From Gammaproteobacteria bacterium (GTDB lineage Bacteria; Pseudomonadota; Gammaproteobacteria; Pseudomonadales; Cellvibrionaceae), in NCBI GenBank assembly GCA_021151835.1, contig JAGKWO010000044.1, positions 1 through 40,833 on the forward strand: a DNA stretch of 40,833 nucleotides, given 5' to 3'. This document shows positions 37,689 through 40,833 of this stretch, piece by piece. Made by a program: the position numbers and the translations under genes. The notes under the pieces were generated by a model. The model did not search any database, had not been told where the DNA came from, and saw only the letters and a program-made list of their open reading frames with translations. Position 1 is the first letter of the stretch. Every line of letters begins with the position of its first letter.

Positions 37689-39465
37689 TTCTAAGAAGAA
37701 AAAAACGGAATTGGCGTTAGTCGGTGATGCACAAGCGCCGGTGATTCATGAAATCGAGCGCCCGAGTTTTGCCGTCTATGAGGTGAATACACTCGTTGAA
37801 GATAAAAATTATTTTCCCGGTGTGTGGCATCACGAAATGCGCATCAGCAAAGATGAAAAAGCCATTCCATTTGATCGCTGGATTTGCGCACCGCTGTATG
37901 TAGAAGCGGAAACCGTTAATACCGAAGACCGCAGCATAGGCCGGTTATTAAGTTTTTATTATCGCGGCCAGCGTGTGGAATGGGTAATGCCGATGGACGC
38001 GCTCGCCGGTAAAGGTGATGACGTTTTAAAAGCGTTAATGCGGCAAGGCTTAACCATCGATTATCAGAATCGTCGTTTTGTTGCGCCCTATATCGCGAGC
38101 CATCATTCGCCTACTCACGTATTGGCCACCACCACAAAACCCGGCTGGCATGAATCAGGCGCGTTTGTATTGCCACAAAAAGTAATTGGTGGTGAGAACG
38201 TGCGTTACCAATCATCAAGCAATGCCATTAATTTATTTACCAGCAAAGGCACGCTCGATGGCTGGAAAAAAGAAATCGGCGCGTATTGCATTGGTAACCC
38301 GGTGTTAATTATGTCGGTGTGTTGTGCGCTTGCCGGGCCACTGCTTTCCAAAGTCGGTGTGAATGGCGGTGGCGTTCACCTGGTCGGCGACTCATCGAGC
38401 GGTAAATCACTCGCGCAATTAATTGCGGCGTCTGTGTGGGGAAACCCGAATAACTTTGCAGCCTCATGGGATGTATCCAAAGGCGGTGTAGAAATTGAAG
38501 CGGCTTCACGCAATGACACCGTGTTAATTCTGGATGAAATTAAACGCGCTGATCCCAAGCGTGTGCAGGAGATGGCCTACGCCATTGCCAACGGTATGGG
38601 CAAAGGCACGATGACGCGTGAACGCGAAGGCCGTGCAAAATTAATGTGGCGAGTTCTCGCGTTATCGAGTGGTGAACGATCGTTAACAGAACACGCGGCC
38701 ATGAGTGGCAACAGCGCGCACGCCGGTGCGGAATTGCGACTGGTGGACATCAACGCAGGCACACGCAAATTCAGAGCGTTTGATGATGTACATGGCATGA
38801 CCGGGCAAGAATTTCACCGCGTGCTCAGTGACGCCGTTATGAGGCATTACGGCCATGTGGGTGTGCAATTTGTTGAACGTATTCTCGCGATTCAAGATAA
38901 GGAAAATTTCCACGAAGGTTTTGCCCAGGTTAAAACACTTTTCCACGCAACCAGTTCACAAGCGGGCCGAGTGTCGGATCGGTTTGCGATTATGGCGTAC
39001 GCCGGTGAGCTGGCGATCAAACAAAAAATAATTAACTGGAAGGCTGGCACCGCCATCGCCGCGTGCCAGCAATTGTTTGGTGAGTGGATGACACGCATGG
39101 GCGACGGTAACGCGGAAGACCGGCAAATCCTGCGCAGCATTGAAGCCTTTATCGAGCTGCACGGCGACAGCCGCTTTTCAGATATTCACCCCGTCTACGA
39201 CAGCCCTACTCCGATCCGGGATCGCGCCGGATTTTATGAAAAAGATTCCGGGGATAAACGGCTATTTCTTTTCACTCGGGCCTCACTGGAAGAAGCCGCC
39301 CCGGGGTTTGGTTGTGAGCGTGTAATCCGGGCGCTGGCCATGGCCGAAGTACTGGCTAAAACGGACAGCGACAAGACCCAAAAACGCTACACCAAAAAGT
39401 ACCGGCGACCCGGCGGCGGTTCCCTGAATGCCTATGTAATTGACCCCGAAAAATTGCTCACGTAA
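37681..39465 (+). CDS. DUF927 domain helicase-like ATPase
   Basis: 594 aa from ATG 37681. The DUF927 core is clear: LATTTKPGWHESGAFVLPQKVIGG, then Walker A GDSSSGKS (about 236-243), Walker B VLILDEIKR (about 281-289) and the VLALSSGERSLTEH motor region. The C-terminal part (residues about 420-590) is helical and ends in a basic segment (KRYTKKYRRPGGGSLNAYV) that may bind DNA. Proteins of this family act as replicative helicase-like ATPases of satellites and plasmids. With the Toprim gene it replaces the single fused alpha protein of phage P4. The iterons follow its stop within 50 bases. Confidence 0.9.
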   Translation: MTNSKKKKTELALVGDAQAPVIHEIERPSFAVYEVNTLVEDKNYFPGVWHHEMRISKDEKAIPFDRWICAPLYVEAETVNTEDRSIGRLLSFYYRGQRVEWVMPMDALAGKGDDVLKALMRQGLTIDYQNRRFVAPYIASHHSPTHVLATTTKPGWHESGAFVLPQKVIGGENVRYQSSSNAINLFTSKGTLDGWKKEIGAYCIGNPVLIMSVCCALAGPLLSKVGVNGGGVHLVGDSSSGKSLAQLIAASVWGNPNNFAASWDVSKGGVEIEAASRNDTVLILDEIKRADPKRVQEMAYAIANGMGKGTMTREREGRAKLMWRVLALSSGERSLTEHAAMSGNSAHAGAELRLVDINAGTRKFRAFDDVHGMTGQEFHRVLSDAVMRHYGHVGVQFVERILAIQDKENFHEGFAQVKTLFHATSSQAGRVSDRFAIMAYAGELAIKQKIINWKAGTAIAACQQLFGEWMTRMGDGNAEDRQILRSIEAFIELHGDSRFSDIHPVYDSPTPIRDRAGFYEKDSGDKRLFLFTRASLEEAAPGFGCERVIRALAMAEVLAKTDSDKTQKRYTKKYRRPGGGSLNAYVIDPEKLLT

Positions 39466-39512
39466 TGAACAAAAACAGCAGGGATATAAATGCGCACTCT
39501 GTAATTTTTTAA

Positions 39513-39764
39513 GGGAACACAGGGAACAAGGGAACATGGGCTTCAAAGCCGCTAAACATCAGGGGTTGGCTGTTCCCTTAATAGATATATAGATAGGGAA
39601 CAAGGGAACACATACTTGTTTTATATATAAGAGATTCCTTTTTTATATTCATAACCATTAGTTGTGTTCTCTATGTTTTGTTTCAGGGATCATTTTTGAC
39701 CCCCCTCAGGGAACGCTGAAAGCCGCGTGGTTACTGGCTTAGCGGCATTTGTTCCCTTGTTCCC
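39513..39764. other. Putative replication origin with GGGAACA iterons
   Basis: The gap of about 450 bases after DUF927 has no gene. It holds direct copies of GGGAACA at 39513, 39522, 39530, 39596 and 39604, and a variant GGGAACG at 39709. Inverted copies (TGTTCCC) lie at 39571, 39750 and 39758. Spacing within clusters is 8-9 bases. An A/T-rich stretch (39611-39660) separates the two clusters. The outer words GCCGCTAA (39548-39555) and TTAGCGGC (39739-39746) are inverted to each other. This matches the ori/crr style of P4, whose alpha protein binds repeated GGTGAACA-type iterons. Confidence 0.72.
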
Positions 39765-39914
39765 TGTGTTTTTTGAAACTAGTCAGGGAGAGAGGTGTGT
39801 GTGAAAGGACACTCAGCCACTAGCAGGCAAAAACGCCTCAAAACCAGATCATTTTTTAACCACAAGCCAACACCGGGAACACCCCGGAAAAACCAACCTC
39901 AGGAGTCCAAAACG

Positions 39915-40652
39915 ATGACTATTAACACCAACACCCTACCCCAACACGTGCAAGCCGCTATCGCCAGATTTGAGCAAGATAAGGCTACCTATACCGAGCT
40001 TCAGGAGCGCCTTGGAAACATCCACCAGAAGCTGGAAAAGCACCGTAAATCCGCTGACGCGATGCAAACCCAATCCGAGCAATTGGGCATCCAATGGCGC
40101 GACGCCTTCCGCAAAAGCGACGGTGAACTAACCAAAGAAATCCGGGCAATGAAAAACGGAGAAACTGAAGCGCGGGACTTTGCACAGGAATACACCGCCC
40201 TGGTTGAAACCCTCACACCGGAATTTGAGGTGTGCCAACTCGAAACAGCACGGCTGCGAGGAAAACATTTGGAATCGCTAAATAGCCTGAAAAATATTTA
40301 TGCCGATCATCAGCTCACAGCATCAGCAGAAAAATTATTTTCATTGCCGGAAGCAAAACCATTTTTAATGGCACTCAACCATAAATTTAATGAAATTCAT
40401 TCGGGGGCAGAAAACAAAGTCCTCTTTAACCAAATCCCTTATGACGATGTGGTAGACAACATGAAAATCAAAATGGAATGGCGATTAATTAAAGACGCTC
40501 TCAAACTATTTTTGGTTGGAGCAGACACGGACCAAACTGAAGATGGACTTAACCAATACCATGAGGTGGAAATTTCAAGCATAGAACTAGAGAGTTATTC
40601 TCCAGCACGCGCACAACGTCTGATGACACGTATAACTGCTGCGATTCAATAA
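39915..40652 (+). CDS. Coiled-coil protein of unknown function, possibly a satellite accessory (Psu-like) protein
   Basis: 245 aa from ATG 39915 (AGGAG upstream). The frame to 39795 has no support. Residues about 10-140 are a long charged coiled coil (RFEQDKATYTELQERLGNIHQKLEKHRKSADAMQTQSEQLGIQWRDAFRKSDGELTKEIRAMKNGETEARDFAQEYTALVETLTPEFE). A helical C-terminal domain follows. Its position after the origin and its helical build recall the capsid-decorating/antitermination proteins (Psu) of P4-like satellites, but I cannot show homology. It is followed by a perfect hairpin. Confidence 0.6.
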   Translation: MTINTNTLPQHVQAAIARFEQDKATYTELQERLGNIHQKLEKHRKSADAMQTQSEQLGIQWRDAFRKSDGELTKEIRAMKNGETEARDFAQEYTALVETLTPEFEVCQLETARLRGKHLESLNSLKNIYADHQLTASAEKLFSLPEAKPFLMALNHKFNEIHSGAENKVLFNQIPYDDVVDNMKIKMEWRLIKDALKLFLVGADTDQTEDGLNQYHEVEISSIELESYSPARAQRLMTRITAAIQ

Positions 40653-40668
40653 GGCATTTTCCCCTATC

Positions 40669-40696
40669 CAATAGAGCCACTTTGGTGGCTCTATTG
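40669..40696. repeat. Perfect 12-bp hairpin after the coiled-coil gene
   Basis: CAATAGAGCCAC (40669-40680) and GTGGCTCTATTG (40685-40696) with a TTTG loop. No T-run follows, so its strength as a terminator is uncertain. Confidence 0.6.
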
Positions 40697-40736
40697 CACC
40701 AGCAAACATTAAATTTTCGTCCGCAAAAACTCCCAC

Positions 40737-40778
40737 AAAAAAGCGTGGATATGCATGAAAATCCGCGGATGCTTTTTT
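40737..40778. terminator. Bidirectional terminator-like hairpin
   Basis: AAAAAAGC with GTGGAT (40737-40750) pairs with ATCCGC and, after a four-base bulge, GCTTTTTT (40761-40778). A-run and T-run on opposite sides make it usable in both directions. The remaining bases to 40833 show only a second partial copy of TCTGCGGATAGC and no gene. Confidence 0.55.
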
Positions 40779-40833
40779 GATCACCTCAAAAATCTGCGGA
40801 TAGCAATAAAATCCAACTTCCCCTTTATATATA

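Larger units (their letters stand above)
32087..40833 (+). mobile_element. P4-like integrative satellite / genomic island (left part)
   Basis: The block starts at a tRNA gene with a P4-family integrase. It carries Ogr/AlpA-type regulators, a C4-type antisense immunity locus, a Toprim protein, a DUF927 ATPase and iterons, all in one orientation. No capsid or tail genes are present. This composition is that of P4-like satellites. I saw no second copy of the tRNA 3' end before 40833, so the right boundary lies outside the window. The left boundary is given as the tRNA 3' end; the exact crossover is unknown. Confidence 0.82.

Noticed and set aside
32087..40833. Right attachment site of the island inside the window
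   Set aside because: No copy of the tRNA-Arg 3' half was found to the right of the integrase.
1..40833. CRISPR array or insertion sequence
   Set aside because: No regularly spaced direct repeats of 24-40 bases and no transposase frame or terminal inverted repeats were seen. The GGGAACA copies are short iterons, not CRISPR repeats.

Overview
The window comes from a gammaproteobacterium with a single polar-type flagellum. The flagellar gene content and order, the RpoN/FliA promoter logic and the codon style suggest a Cellvibrio-like member of the Pseudomonadales/Cellvibrionales. That identification is inference; no 16S gene is present.

Left edge (1-2280): the 3' five-sixths of acnB, closed by a strong terminator. 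A CMP-nonulosonate (sialic/pseudaminic/legionaminic) synthetase-like gene faces it and may supply sugars for flagellin glycosylation.

Flagellar block (about 3.2-32.0 kb). On the minus strand, in transcription order from the right: cheV-cheR; flgBCDE behind a sigma-54 promoter; flgFGHIJKL behind a second sigma-54 promoter; a fliT-like gene; flagellin 2 plus flaG behind a sigma-28 promoter; flagellin 1; a MASE1-CHASE-PAS histidine kinase; and fliD behind a sigma-28 promoter. On the plus strand, diverging from cheV, lie flgA (sigma-54), flgM (near-consensus sigma-28) and flgN. This is the usual hierarchy: hook-basal body genes use sigma-54, and filament and cap genes plus the anti-sigma factor use sigma-28. 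The axial proteins are unusually large (FlgE 814, FlgK 921, FlgL 632, flagellins 685 and 687, FliD 685 aa). FlgE and FlgK appear to share a central module of about 190-200 aa.

Right part (32.0 kb to the end): an integrated P4-like satellite or genomic island entering at tRNA-Arg(CCT). Its genes are a P4-family integrase; an isolated AT-rich PEP-CTERM protein gene (cargo); an Ogr/Delta-type zinc-finger protein; two AlpA-type regulators and a third short DNA-binding protein; and small unknown genes. These are followed by an immunity locus with a C4-type antisense RNA and its two complementary target sites, a Toprim primase-like protein, a DUF927 helicase-like ATPase, a cluster of GGGAACA iterons that is probably the replication origin, and a coiled-coil protein. 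The right attachment site is not in the window, so the element continues beyond it.

The most unusual items are the C4-like RNA immunity switch, the iteron origin next to a split primase/helicase pair, a 27-bp operator-like palindrome, a minus-strand terminator with no minus-strand gene, the PEP-CTERM cargo gene and the FlgE/FlgK shared module.
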